NCBI GenBank assembly: GCA_949286815.1
Contig: CASEEB010000223.1
Span: 1-29,466, forward strand
DNA: 29,466 nt
Source of the DNA: an uncultured Eubacteriales bacterium
GTDB taxonomy: Bacteria > Bacillota > Clostridia > Oscillospirales > CAG-272
Reading direction: 5' to 3'
Every line of letters starts with the position of its first letter. Position 1 is the stretch's first letter. The position numbers and the translations under genes are program-made. This document shows positions 1-6,843 of the stretch, in pieces. The notes beneath the pieces are model-generated. The model was given only the letters and a program-made list of their open reading frames with translations. It was not told where the DNA came from and made no database searches.

Positions 1-188
1 GTGAAGGGTGTAAAACCAAGCCGAAATTGGTTGATAATCAGTAGACACACGGCTCCGACAAGACTGCTGAGAAAAGTAAAAATAAATGTGGCGCCGATAC
101 CGCTGCCGCTTTGCTGCTGATATTGTTTATTGAATAAAAATTGAATTCCGAATAAAATTACCGAAAGGGTTAATAAACCGTAGTACAT
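1..188 (-). CDS. DMT/EamA-type membrane transporter, N-terminal fragment
   Basis: This is the first 62 codons of a gene that runs off the left edge of the window. The ATG (186-188 read on the minus strand) is preceded by AAAGGAAA, a fair ribosome binding site. The visible protein begins MYYGLLTLSVILFG, has one hydrophobic helix at about residues 2-16, a polar stretch rich in Gln and Ser at 20-30, and a second helix at about 33-55. This helix-short loop-helix start is typical of drug/metabolite transporters with EamA domains, but the fragment is too short to be sure. It is transcribed divergently from the AraC-family regulator at 352, which suggests that regulator controls it. Substrate unknown. 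Confidence 0.55.
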   Translation of the reverse strand, partial: MYYGLLTLSVILFGIQFLFNKQYQQQSGSGIGATFIFTFLSSLVGAVCLLIINQFRLGFTPF

Positions 189-227
189 TTCAAAGTTTCC
201 TTTACGTCTGGCTGTAAAACTATATAC

Positions 228-287
228 AATTATACCATGTTAAAAACCGGGCGTAAATGGAATTATACCATAAATATATGGAATTAT
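228..287. promoter_or_regulatory. Putative AraC-type operator: repeated ATGGAATTAT/AATTATACCA motifs
   Basis: ATGGAATTAT occurs at 257-266 and again at 278-287, exactly 21 bp apart, which is two helical turns. AATTATACCA occurs at 228-237 and 261-270. AraC-family proteins commonly bind two directly repeated half-sites about 21 bp apart. The block lies between the divergent transporter and regulator genes. A minus-strand TATAAT at 234-229 has no good -35 box, and the repeats begin where that -35 box would be, as expected for an activator-dependent transporter promoter. That the neighbouring regulator binds here is inference. Confidence 0.5.
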
Positions 288-289
288 TC

Positions 290-318
290 TTGACAAATCC
301 GAAAGGTTCGGGTATAAT
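290..318 (+). promoter_or_regulatory. Sigma-A promoter of the AraC-family gene
   Basis: A consensus TTGACA at 290-295 is followed after 17 nt by a consensus TATAAT at 313-318. It lies 34 nt upstream of the TTG start codon at 352. The repeat at 278-287 ends two bases before the -35 box, so binding there could also repress this promoter. Confidence 0.85.
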
Positions 319-351
319 ATTCGGTATATATGACCTTTGGAGGATTAAAGT

Positions 352-1164
352 TTGAAGGATAATAATATCTGTAAATTCAATATCAATGAATCGGGCAATA
401 TTGTTTGCTCCAGATTTGTTTTTGAAACACAGAATTCACAGGCAAATCCCAACTTTTATGATGATCATGTTTTGGGAATCATAATAAGCGGAAGGGCTTT
501 ATTTACATTGAACGAGCGCCAAACCGAACTGAATTGCGGCGATATTTTTATTGTAAGAAAAGAGAGAGTATTTTCATTAGAGAAGCGTGGCGAACTCGAA
601 TATTCATATATATGCTTTCACGGCAGACGGGCGGACGAACTGCTCGAACGGGTCGGAATAAACGGGGAATTCTGTGTTTATAAAGGTTATGGATATCTTG
701 CGGATTTCTGGATGGAAACCATATATAAATCGGAAGATAAAAATCTTGACCTATTCAGTGAATCGGTAGTATTGTATACGCTTGCGCATTTGAGCACGGT
801 TAAGAAACAGCAAAGCGACCGTATGGCTCGGATTCTGAAAATAATAGACGAAAATTTTACGAATCCGGAATTTACACTGTCAAGCCTTGCGGAACAGATT
901 GGTTATAATGTAAAGTATCTTTCCTCTTTATTCAATAAAGAGCAGGGTGAGCCATTTACGCAATATTTGCGTGAGTTACGCATCAAGCGTGCGCTTTTTT
1001 TAATGGAACAGGGGCTCGTCAGTGTGAAAAATATCGCCATTCTTTCAGGTTTCGGCGATGCTTTATATTTTTCTAAACTTTTCAAGCAGGTCTATGGTGT
1101 ATCGCCGAAAAAATATATTGAAAAATTATCCGAAGCGACCAAATTGCCGGATGGTTCAAACTGA
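352..1164 (+). CDS. AraC-family transcriptional regulator
   Basis: A 270-residue DNA-binding regulator. The start is a TTG supported by GGAGGA at 339-344 with 7-nt spacing; no better ATG lies near. Residues about 30-95 look like a cupin-type sensing domain, with the pattern ISGRALFTLNERQTELNCGDIF typical of AraC N-terminal domains. Residues about 160-260 form the double helix-turn-helix, including FTLSSLAEQIGYNVKYLSSLF and the closing motif GFGDALYFSKLFKQVYGVSP, close to the family signature. The ligand is often a sugar or sugar derivative in this family, but nothing here identifies it. It is monocistronic as far as visible and is divergent from the transporter fragment. Confidence 0.9.
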   Translation: MKDNNICKFNINESGNIVCSRFVFETQNSQANPNFYDDHVLGIIISGRALFTLNERQTELNCGDIFIVRKERVFSLEKRGELEYSYICFHGRRADELLERVGINGEFCVYKGYGYLADFWMETIYKSEDKNLDLFSESVVLYTLAHLSTVKKQQSDRMARILKIIDENFTNPEFTLSSLAEQIGYNVKYLSSLFNKEQGEPFTQYLRELRIKRALFLMEQGLVSVKNIAILSGFGDALYFSKLFKQVYGVSPKKYIEKLSEATKLPDGSN

Positions 1165-1479
1165 TATTTATCTTTGTCGGAGCGCTTTTGTTGTGGTGTT
1201 ATATATAGGTCAAGAGAGTGAAAGTCGGTATATTTAAAAAAAGCATTGGCAGAGGTTGAAATTTTAAGCAAAATATGTTATAATATTGATATATACAATG
1301 TAAAGAACTCAAAAAATAAAGTTTACCGTTTTGTATACAGGGTGAAGTTGCTGTATACGGCAGTTTTGCTTTTGCAAAACCGTAAGGCGGTCTGAGACCG
1401 GAGTGGGACAAGTTGAAAAAGGGCTTTACGCTCAGGTTATAAAAGTATAAAATATTCATTTTGTTAACGGACAGGGATT
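1165..1479. other. Intergenic region with hairpin-rich leader of rimM
   Basis: This 315-bp stretch has no convincing gene. The first 90 bases show nothing notable. A promoter sits at 1256-1284. The transcribed part that follows contains a chain of inverted repeats: GTATACAG (1333-1340) with CTGTATAC (1351-1358), GTTTTGC (1363-1369) with GCAAAAC (1374-1380), and CGGTC (1388-1392) with GACCG (1396-1400). The last is enclosed by a longer-range pair, CGTAA (1381-1385) with TTACG (1426-1430). None of the three hairpins is followed by a long T-run. I do not recognise a known riboswitch or ribosomal-protein leader. Confidence 0.6.
1256..1284 (+). promoter_or_regulatory. Sigma-A promoter upstream of rimM
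   Basis: TTGAAA at 1256-1261 and TATAAT at 1279-1284 are separated by 17 nt. Transcription would begin near 1291, leaving an untranslated leader of about 190 nt before the rimM ATG. Confidence 0.8.
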
Positions 1480-1989
1480 ATGAGATTAAAATATCTGGAA
1501 TGCGGTAAAATAATTAATACCCACGGAATCGCGGGCGAGGTGAAAGTAGAGTCCTATTGCGATACGCCGCGGATTTTATCCAACCTTAAAATCGTTTTTT
1601 ATAAAAAAGGTGATGATCTGTGCGGACTGAAAAATTTAGGAGCGTATGTGCACAAAGGTTTTGTTATTATGAAACTTGAGGGAATTACCGATATAGACAC
1701 CGCGTCATCCTACAAGGGCAGAATTCTTTATGCGGACAGAGAGGAATTTACACTTAAAGAAGGCAGCTTCTTTTTGGCTGATCTTATCGGTCTCGATGTT
1801 ATTGACAACAAAAGCGGTGAGGTTTACGGAAAAGTCACGGACGTTATAAACCGAGGGGCGTCGGACATCTATGTGGTAGAAACTCCGCAAGGAGAGAAGA
1901 TGGTTCCCGCCGTAGAGGAATTTATTAAGAAAGTAGATATTGACAGAGGGATATTTGTAGAGCCTATAGAGGGACTTTTGCGGGATTGA
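1480..1989 (+). CDS. rimM: Ribosome maturation factor RimM
   Basis: This 169-residue protein assists maturation of the 30S subunit head and binds ribosomal protein S19. The N-terminal RimM domain (about 1-90) opens with CGKIINTHGIAGEVKVESYC, very close to the family pattern. A PRC-barrel domain follows (about 97-168), with LIGLDVIDNKSGEVYGKVTDV. Length is normal. The ATG has only a weak GGACAGGG upstream, so translation may depend on the structured leader. It is followed after 21 bp by trmD, the usual pairing. The common neighbours rpsP and rplS are not next to the pair here: the upstream gene is an unrelated regulator and downstream comes a membrane protein. Confidence 0.95.
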   Translation: MRLKYLECGKIINTHGIAGEVKVESYCDTPRILSNLKIVFYKKGDDLCGLKNLGAYVHKGFVIMKLEGITDIDTASSYKGRILYADREEFTLKEGSFFLADLIGLDVIDNKSGEVYGKVTDVINRGASDIYVVETPQGEKMVPAVEEFIKKVDIDRGIFVEPIEGLLRD

Positions 1990-2010
1990 GCTCGGACTTG
2001 AGGATTATTT

Positions 2011-2712
2011 ATGGTGAGGTTTGATATAATGACGCTGTTTCCGGAGCTTGTCGATTATGTCCTCGGAGAAAGTGTTATAGGCAGAGCGAGAAAAAACGGA
2101 AAAATCAGCGTAAATACTTATAATATCAGAGATTATTCGGAAGACAGGCATCGGCGTGTGGATGATACGCCATACGGAGGGGGAAAGGGTATGCTTATGA
2201 TGGCTCCTCCCATTTACAATTGTTATGAATCCATAATCAATGAGCAGAGAAATTCCGGTTACTCTCCGGATAAGCGCCGAGTGATTTATATGTCCCCGTG
2301 CGGAAGCCTTTTTAATCAGAAAAAGGCGGAGGAACTTTCCGAATATGATAATATAATAATTCTGTGCGGGCATTATGAGGGCGTCGATTTCAGAGTGATT
2401 GAAGAAATCGTCGACGAGGAAATCTCGATAGGAGATTATGTGCTGACCGGTGGAGAAATTCCGGCATGTATACTTACCGACTGTGTCAGCCGGCTTGTGC
2501 CGGGGGTGCTCTCCGACCCGGAATGTTATGAAAATGAAAGCATATCTTCCGGTATGCTTGAATATCCGCAGTATACAAGACCTTATGAATTTCACGGCGT
2601 AAAAGTGCCGGATGTGCTGATTTCGGGTCATCACGCCAATATTGAAAGTTGGCGCAGGGAAGCTGCGAGGCGAATCACACTTGAGAAAAGACCTGACCTG
2701 TTGGAAAAGTAA
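2011..2712 (+). CDS. trmD: tRNA (guanine-N1)-methyltransferase TrmD
   Basis: TrmD uses S-adenosylmethionine to methylate G37 at N1, next to the anticodon, and so prevents +1 frameshifting. The 233-residue sequence starts MVRFDIMTLFPELVDYV and contains DDTPYGGGKGMLM (about 50-62). The trefoil-knot cofactor segments are also present: LCGHYEGVDFRVIEE at about 113-127 and SIGDYVLTGGEIPA at about 134-147. C-terminal YPQYTRP is also conserved. The start is supported by GAGGAT a few bases upstream. It forms an operon with rimM. A 244-residue reading frame on the opposite strand is only its shadow. Confidence 0.96.
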   Translation: MVRFDIMTLFPELVDYVLGESVIGRARKNGKISVNTYNIRDYSEDRHRRVDDTPYGGGKGMLMMAPPIYNCYESIINEQRNSGYSPDKRRVIYMSPCGSLFNQKKAEELSEYDNIIILCGHYEGVDFRVIEEIVDEEISIGDYVLTGGEIPACILTDCVSRLVPGVLSDPECYENESISSGMLEYPQYTRPYEFHGVKVPDVLISGHHANIESWRREAARRITLEKRPDLLEK

Positions 2713-2756
2713 ACATTTGTCCGTAAATATATCAGTCAAAAGGAGGTGAACGTAAG

Positions 2757-4778
2757 ATGACTACCGATACAAACAGCAACAAGAGCATAGAAAAAAACAG
2801 CATCGGCGGAAAAGGCGGGAAAACGGTAAAAAGAAAATCGCGCTCGCTTATAGTACATTATCTGAATATGTTTACCGCCTTTATATATTCTTTGTTCAGA
2901 CAGGGCAGGATAGGGCGCTTTATCTCCGGAAACGATGATTTTTTTGAAGAAAGCTACGTGGGGCATTTGCTTGAAGGCGGAAAATCCGGCAAAAACCGTA
3001 AAAGACCGCTTGCCGCGGCGCTTGAAAACGGTTTCGCGGCTAAAAGAGTCAAAAAAACCGGATATTCGCTGCTTACTATGTCCTGCAATGTATACGGACT
3101 TTTCTTCCTTGTATACGGGGCGGCGACCGTGATTTTATATTACGCGCTGCTGTTTATAACTAACGAATATAACAACGGGGTAGGCGGTCTGCTTACCGGA
3201 GTATCGGTGATAATCTGTTCGCTTCCGCTTATAATGAAAAATTGTTCCGTGGCGGAAACGCTTCGTACAAGCCGTCTGGGACGCAGGTTGGTGTTTAACT
3301 ATTTCTGCATACCCGAAGAGAATCTGAATCTTGAGAAAAAGCTCGGCGGAACGGCTTATATGCTGGTTGCCTCGTTCGCGGGTCTTGCTTTCGGAGCGTT
3401 GACGTATTTTGTTCACCCGCTGTACCTTCCGTTGCTGTTTGTCGCGCTGGCCATATTGTTTACCGTCCTTGCAAGTCCCGAGACAGGGGTTATAATTACG
3501 GTGACATTTGTCCCGTTTTTAAGGTATTTGTCAATATCATATGAAATTCTGATACTTATGATGGGGATCACGACGCTGTCTTATCTGCTGAAGATATTGA
3601 GGGGAAAAAGGACTATAAGTTTTTCACCGGCAGGCGTTATGGTTATCCTGTACGCCGCTTCGATAATTATTTCGGGGATAAATTCGGAAGCCGGTTATAA
3701 GGCTTTTGTACAGTCGCTTGCCAGCGCGTTTATAATTCTCGGGAGCTTTTTTATGGCGCATAACCTGATGCGCTCTGATAAAAAATCCGATGTATGCGTA
3801 AAGGTTCTTTCGTTTTTGGTTGTCTTTATATCTGTTTTGGATTTGGCTCTTCTTTATTACTCGGCTGTTTCGGACGGTTTGATTTACTCTGTCAGAAATC
3901 AGTTCAAAGTTGTCCTGAGCGAGAGCGCGGCGGATGTTACTTACGGAGTGGAAATATTCGGGCTGTTTGCCGCCATGGTATCGCCCTTGCTTATTTCAAA
4001 ATGCTTTTCACAAAAGCGGATTTACGGTGTTGTCTCGACGCTGCTGTGCTTTATGACAATATTGTGCAATACTTATCTGTCGGGCAGCTATGAGAATCTT
4101 GTGGCGCTTTGCATAGGAGTTGTGCTTTATTTGATTTTATACGGGCATAAGACTCTGACCGCTGTTCTGATTATCGCTCTGCCGGCGTCTGCGTTTCTGA
4201 TAATGTATCCGTATTTTTTAAATCATTTCGGCTTCAGACCGTTGGGAGAATTTTTAAATAAGTATCTGCCGGGAATCGACTCTTCTTCTCCGTATGTCGG
4301 AGAGATATCGTCGTGTGTGCTTGATATGATAGGCGACGGGCATCTTGGCGGCATAGGCGCCGGGGACTATGCGTTTGGACGTGTCTTTCCACGTTACGCA
4401 AACGCGGTTTCAGCGTCGGCGTCGGATCCGGGAACTTTGTATATGCAGGTTTTGTGCTGGTCCGGCGTCGTAGGCTTTTTGATATTTGCGGCGTTTATAC
4501 TGTTCCTTGTCCGCTCAGGTCTCGGGTATATAAAAATTTCGTCTGACAGTCGCGCGAAATCGCGCACGTTGGCGCTGTTTTGCGGGTTTATAACGGCTCT
4601 TCTTTACGGAGCGGTGAGTTGCATATGGAGTGACACCGGAGGTTTTTATATTTTCTGGTTGATTGCCGGTATGCTCTCGGGAAGTGTCAGCTCGGGACAC
4701 GAAAAAGAAAAGCAGAAAGAAGCGTACATGGGTAAGTCGCCCAAGGACACGGATATTTCTTTAAAGTCTTTATATTGA
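2757..4778 (+). CDS. O-antigen ligase/polymerase-like multi-spanning membrane protein
   Basis: This 673-residue protein starts at an ATG behind an almost perfect AAAGGAGGTGA ribosome binding site. The first ~100 residues are hydrophilic and basic, followed by a dozen or so predicted membrane helices between about 105 and 640 and a charged tail. A large loop at about 528-568 contains GHLGGIGAGDYAFGRVFPRY and then ASDPGTLYMQVLCWSGVVG, before a closing helix. This resembles the periplasmic/extracellular loop and last helices of the Wzy/WaaL O-antigen ligase family, which transfer or polymerise lipid-linked glycans. No glycosyltransferase or flippase lies nearby, so the glycan is unknown. It begins 44 bp after trmD and precedes two DUF4330-like genes, so it probably shares their transcript. 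Confidence 0.75.
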   Translation: MTTDTNSNKSIEKNSIGGKGGKTVKRKSRSLIVHYLNMFTAFIYSLFRQGRIGRFISGNDDFFEESYVGHLLEGGKSGKNRKRPLAAALENGFAAKRVKKTGYSLLTMSCNVYGLFFLVYGAATVILYYALLFITNEYNNGVGGLLTGVSVIICSLPLIMKNCSVAETLRTSRLGRRLVFNYFCIPEENLNLEKKLGGTAYMLVASFAGLAFGALTYFVHPLYLPLLFVALAILFTVLASPETGVIITVTFVPFLRYLSISYEILILMMGITTLSYLLKILRGKRTISFSPAGVMVILYAASIIISGINSEAGYKAFVQSLASAFIILGSFFMAHNLMRSDKKSDVCVKVLSFLVVFISVLDLALLYYSAVSDGLIYSVRNQFKVVLSESAADVTYGVEIFGLFAAMVSPLLISKCFSQKRIYGVVSTLLCFMTILCNTYLSGSYENLVALCIGVVLYLILYGHKTLTAVLIIALPASAFLIMYPYFLNHFGFRPLGEFLNKYLPGIDSSSPYVGEISSCVLDMIGDGHLGGIGAGDYAFGRVFPRYANAVSASASDPGTLYMQVLCWSGVVGFLIFAAFILFLVRSGLGYIKISSDSRAKSRTLALFCGFITALLYGAVSCIWSDTGGFYIFWLIAGMLSGSVSSGHEKEKQKEAYMGKSPKDTDISLKSLY

Positions 4779-4842
4779 TACTGAGTATCTGATTTATTTG
4801 GAAACAGATCTGCCGCATCCGGCGGAAAGGGGAGGAATTCGT

Positions 4843-5487
4843 ATGGGAGAAAACAGAAAGCAGAACAACGATGAGTATAAGGATCTCAGACAGGCTGACA
4901 GCGAGAAATCCGACAGTATAAATTCATTGCTGTCCGCGGCAAACGGGGCTGATTTTCTTCAGAAAGAAAAAAGAATGCGCGAAAAGGAGAGGGGAATAAC
5001 CGTAGCCACGAAGGTGACAAAAACCGAGATATCCCCCGTGCTTGATGTTTTGATCTCTTTGCTTTTGCTCCTGTTTATCGCGGCGATAATCGCCGGAGCT
5101 TATTTCGCGTTCAGATATTTTTCAAACGATTATGAGGAAAGGACAGTGGTGTATTATTTTTTGACGGATGTTGACCCCGGTATGACGGATGAGGAATCCG
5201 GGTTTAGGGGCGAAGACGTATATTTTGACATTGATGAAGGAACCACATTGTTTTTCGGTACCGTGACGGGTATTCAAGAGGGCATCGAAGTGACAGAAAA
5301 CGGCGACGCGGGAAATTACGACGCAACCGGTGTTATAATAAAAATCAGAGTGAATGCCAAATTCAGAGAGGGAGAAGGATATACTCTTGACGACAGCAGA
5401 CTTGCGGTAGGCAGTCAGTATACTTTGCGTTGTAACGGACATGAATATTCCGGAAGTGTGGTTGAACTGTACGAGGAAGCGTCCTGA
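4843..5487 (+). CDS. DUF4330-like single-pass membrane protein (first copy)
   Basis: A 214-residue protein of unknown function. I place the start at the ATG at 4843 because GGAGGA at 4831-4836 sits 6 nt upstream; an in-frame TTG at 4798 has no such site. A charged cytoplasmic segment (about 1-65) precedes one strong membrane helix at about 68-93. A soluble, probably external domain follows, with GEDVYFDIDEGTTLFFGTVTGI and near the end LAVGSQYTLRCNGHEYSGSVVEL. Those two segments match the pattern of the next gene (GDRVYLSSSGTLLGYIIK and VGSRLTVYTDNVEFTITVVDI), so the two are diverged paralogues. It lies 64 bp after the polymerase-like gene. Possible role: accessory to that enzyme, by inference from position only. 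Confidence 0.65.
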   Translation: MGENRKQNNDEYKDLRQADSEKSDSINSLLSAANGADFLQKEKRMREKERGITVATKVTKTEISPVLDVLISLLLLLFIAAIIAGAYFAFRYFSNDYEERTVVYYFLTDVDPGMTDEESGFRGEDVYFDIDEGTTLFFGTVTGIQEGIEVTENGDAGNYDATGVIIKIRVNAKFREGEGYTLDDSRLAVGSQYTLRCNGHEYSGSVVELYEEAS

Positions 5488-5584
5488 CCTTTTGTCTGTC
5501 GGATCTATGTTTGCAACGAATGCAATATTTCGGAAAGGATAGTACCGTGCGTGAAGCAAAGATTGCTTGAGAGCGGATGTTTTG

Positions 5585-6187
5585 ATGAGTATGGATAACG
5601 GTAAATTCAAAAGAAAAATAAATGCGTTTGATATTTTTGTCATTTTTTTGGTACTCTGCCTGTTGGGTACTCTGATTTTCAGAATGTACAGAGGAGTCGC
5701 GCGTGAAAGAAACAATGAAAAAGCCGAGTTCATTATGCAGTTTGACTGTAACGAAGGCTTTGACAGTATGTCCGAATACGTAAAGGAGGGTGACAGGGTA
5801 TATCTGTCCTCCTCGGGTACATTGTTGGGATATATAATTAAAGACAGTGAAAATACGGGAAACGCTCTGTATGAAAATAATACGGTCGGTACGGAGCAAA
5901 CTTCGGAGTCGGCAAGCGAAAATACCGAGGAAGCGGGCACGGACACGGATCGGCTGAATTCGGCGGACAGTGAAAAAAACGAGGAACTGACTACTATGGA
6001 TATGTCATATAATGTAGTAAGCTTATCGGGAGAGATGAGACTGAACGGAAACCTGCAAAGAAGCTCCGGCGGCAATTATTTTGTTTTGGAGGATGTAAAT
6101 ATTACTGTCGGCAGCAGACTTACGGTATATACGGATAACGTTGAATTTACAATCACTGTTGTGGATATCCGGGAAATTGAAGAATAA
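5585..6187 (+). CDS. DUF4330-like single-pass membrane protein (second copy)
   Basis: A 200-residue protein of unknown function. The start could be the ATG at 5585 (weak GAGCGG upstream), the ATG at 5591, or a TTG at 5567; I prefer 5585. The N-terminus KFKRKINAFDIFVIFLVLCL, leading into a membrane helix, is typical of the DUF4330 family as I know it. Then come a short soluble part with VKEGDRVYLSSSGTLLGYII, a low-complexity Glu/Ser/Thr/Asn-rich linker at about 92-135, and a closing segment with NITVGSRLTVYTDNVEFTI. It appears to be the last gene of the rimM-trmD transcript. The acidic linker is absent from the first copy. Confidence 0.7.
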   Translation: MSMDNGKFKRKINAFDIFVIFLVLCLLGTLIFRMYRGVARERNNEKAEFIMQFDCNEGFDSMSEYVKEGDRVYLSSSGTLLGYIIKDSENTGNALYENNTVGTEQTSESASENTEEAGTDTDRLNSADSEKNEELTTMDMSYNVVSLSGEMRLNGNLQRSSGGNYFVLEDVNITVGSRLTVYTDNVEFTITVVDIREIEE

Positions 6188-6250
6188 TGGAAAAGTTTAG
6201 TGAAACCATATGTTTTTTGGCGGACACTTGTATATTATGTAAAAAATACA

Positions 6251-6277
6251 GTGAAAAATATGTGAAATATTTTTCAC
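6251..6277. repeat. Perfect 11-bp inverted repeat upstream of the HPr promoter
   Basis: GTGAAAAATAT (6251-6261) is repeated inverted as ATATTTTTCAC (6267-6277) with a 5-nt spacer. An overlapping alternative palindrome, TGTGA (6261-6265) with TCACA (6274-6278), has an 8-nt spacer. The element ends 8 bp before the -35 box of the HPr promoter, so it is a plausible operator. It could also form a weak, AU-rich hairpin at the end of the upstream transcript, but no T-run follows directly. The TGTGA-N8-TCACA form does not match Rex or CRP spacing (N6), so I name no regulator. Confidence 0.55.
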
Positions 6278-6285
6278 ATTGACTC

Positions 6286-6314
6286 TTGATTTTAATTCTG
6301 TTTTTTGATATACT
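6286..6314 (+). promoter_or_regulatory. Sigma-A promoter of the HPr gene
   Basis: TTGATT at 6286-6291 and TATACT at 6309-6314 have a 17-nt spacer. The start site would be near 6321, giving a leader of about 145 nt before the HPr ATG at 6466. I see no strong structure in that leader. Confidence 0.7.
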
Positions 6315-6465
6315 ATAAACAGTGGTTATTATACTTTGTACGTTTTCATACAAGTCAGAAAGTGTATTGTGTCCGGCGCCTGTTATTTAATAATGTTCTT
6401 TTTCGCGTGTGAATTTTTGCGGTATGCGGAAAAGAAAATGATCTAAGAGGAGTATTTTTAGCAAA

Positions 6466-6729
6466 ATGAAATCTCGCGAAGTGGTTATTACAAATTCAAG
6501 CGGTCTTCATGCAAGACCTGCCACCTTTTTTATTCAAAAAGCGAACTGTTACAAATCAACTATTTTGGTTGAAAAGGATGACAGAAAGGTAAATGCCAAG
6601 AGTCTGCTTGGTGTTCTTTCTCTCGGAATAGCAAAGGGTATGACAATTAATATCATTGCCGACGGTCAGGATGAGGATGTCGCGCTGGACGGTCTTGTTT
6701 CTCTTATAAATTCCGGATTTAATGAATAA
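6466..6729 (+). CDS. ptsH: Phosphocarrier protein HPr
   Basis: HPr passes phosphate from enzyme I to the sugar-specific EIIA proteins of the phosphotransferase system in the cytoplasm. In Firmicutes it is also phosphorylated on Ser46 by HPr kinase to act as corepressor with CcpA. This 87-residue protein has the normal length. His15 lies in GLHARPA (13-19), so it is not Crh, and Ser46 lies in VNAKSLLGVL (42-51). The ribosome binding site AGGAG (6448-6452) is rather far, 13 nt from the ATG. No ptsI or EII gene is nearby; the gene stands alone between its own promoter and a hairpin terminator, as in many Clostridia. Confidence 0.93.
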   Translation: MKSREVVITNSSGLHARPATFFIQKANCYKSTILVEKDDRKVNAKSLLGVLSLGIAKGMTINIIADGQDEDVALDGLVSLINSGFNE

Positions 6730-6759
6730 TTGAATTAAAAAATAATACATGTATGTGAT

Positions 6760-6810
6760 CGGCGCAGAAAGAAATTGCCTTGTGTAAGGTTATTGTTCTG
6801 CGCCGTTTGT
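6760..6810 (+). terminator. Hairpin terminator after the HPr gene
   Basis: CGGCGCAGAA (6760-6769) pairs perfectly with TTCTGCGCCG (6796-6805), and an inner stem CCTT/AAGG (6778-6781 with 6786-6789) sits in the loop. The short run TTTGTTGT follows. The weak T-run suggests partial termination, with some read-through into uvrC, for which I find no separate promoter. Confidence 0.7.
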
Positions 6811-6843
6811 TGTCAGGTTTTGAATGACCAAAGGGGGAATGTT

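Noticed and set aside
2005..2739. 244-residue open frame on the minus strand over trmD
   Set aside because: It fully overlaps trmD, whose family motifs are unmistakable, and it has no recognisable domain; it is a shadow frame.
4798..4842. TTG start that would lengthen the first DUF4330-like protein by 15 residues
   Set aside because: No ribosome binding site; the ATG at 4843 has GGAGGA at ideal distance.
5547..5570. GTG-started 7-codon frame (VREAKIA) with GGAAAGGA upstream of the second DUF4330-like gene
   Set aside because: It is very short and not evidently conserved; more likely a chance frame, though it leaves the true start of that gene uncertain.
5122..6075. 317-residue open frame on the minus strand over the DUF4330-like genes
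   Set aside because: It is antisense to two genes with good starts and membrane helices and shows no motif; treated as a shadow.
6775..6843. 23-residue extension of UvrC
   Set aside because: It overlaps the HPr terminator hairpin and has no ribosome binding site, unlike the ATG at 6844.
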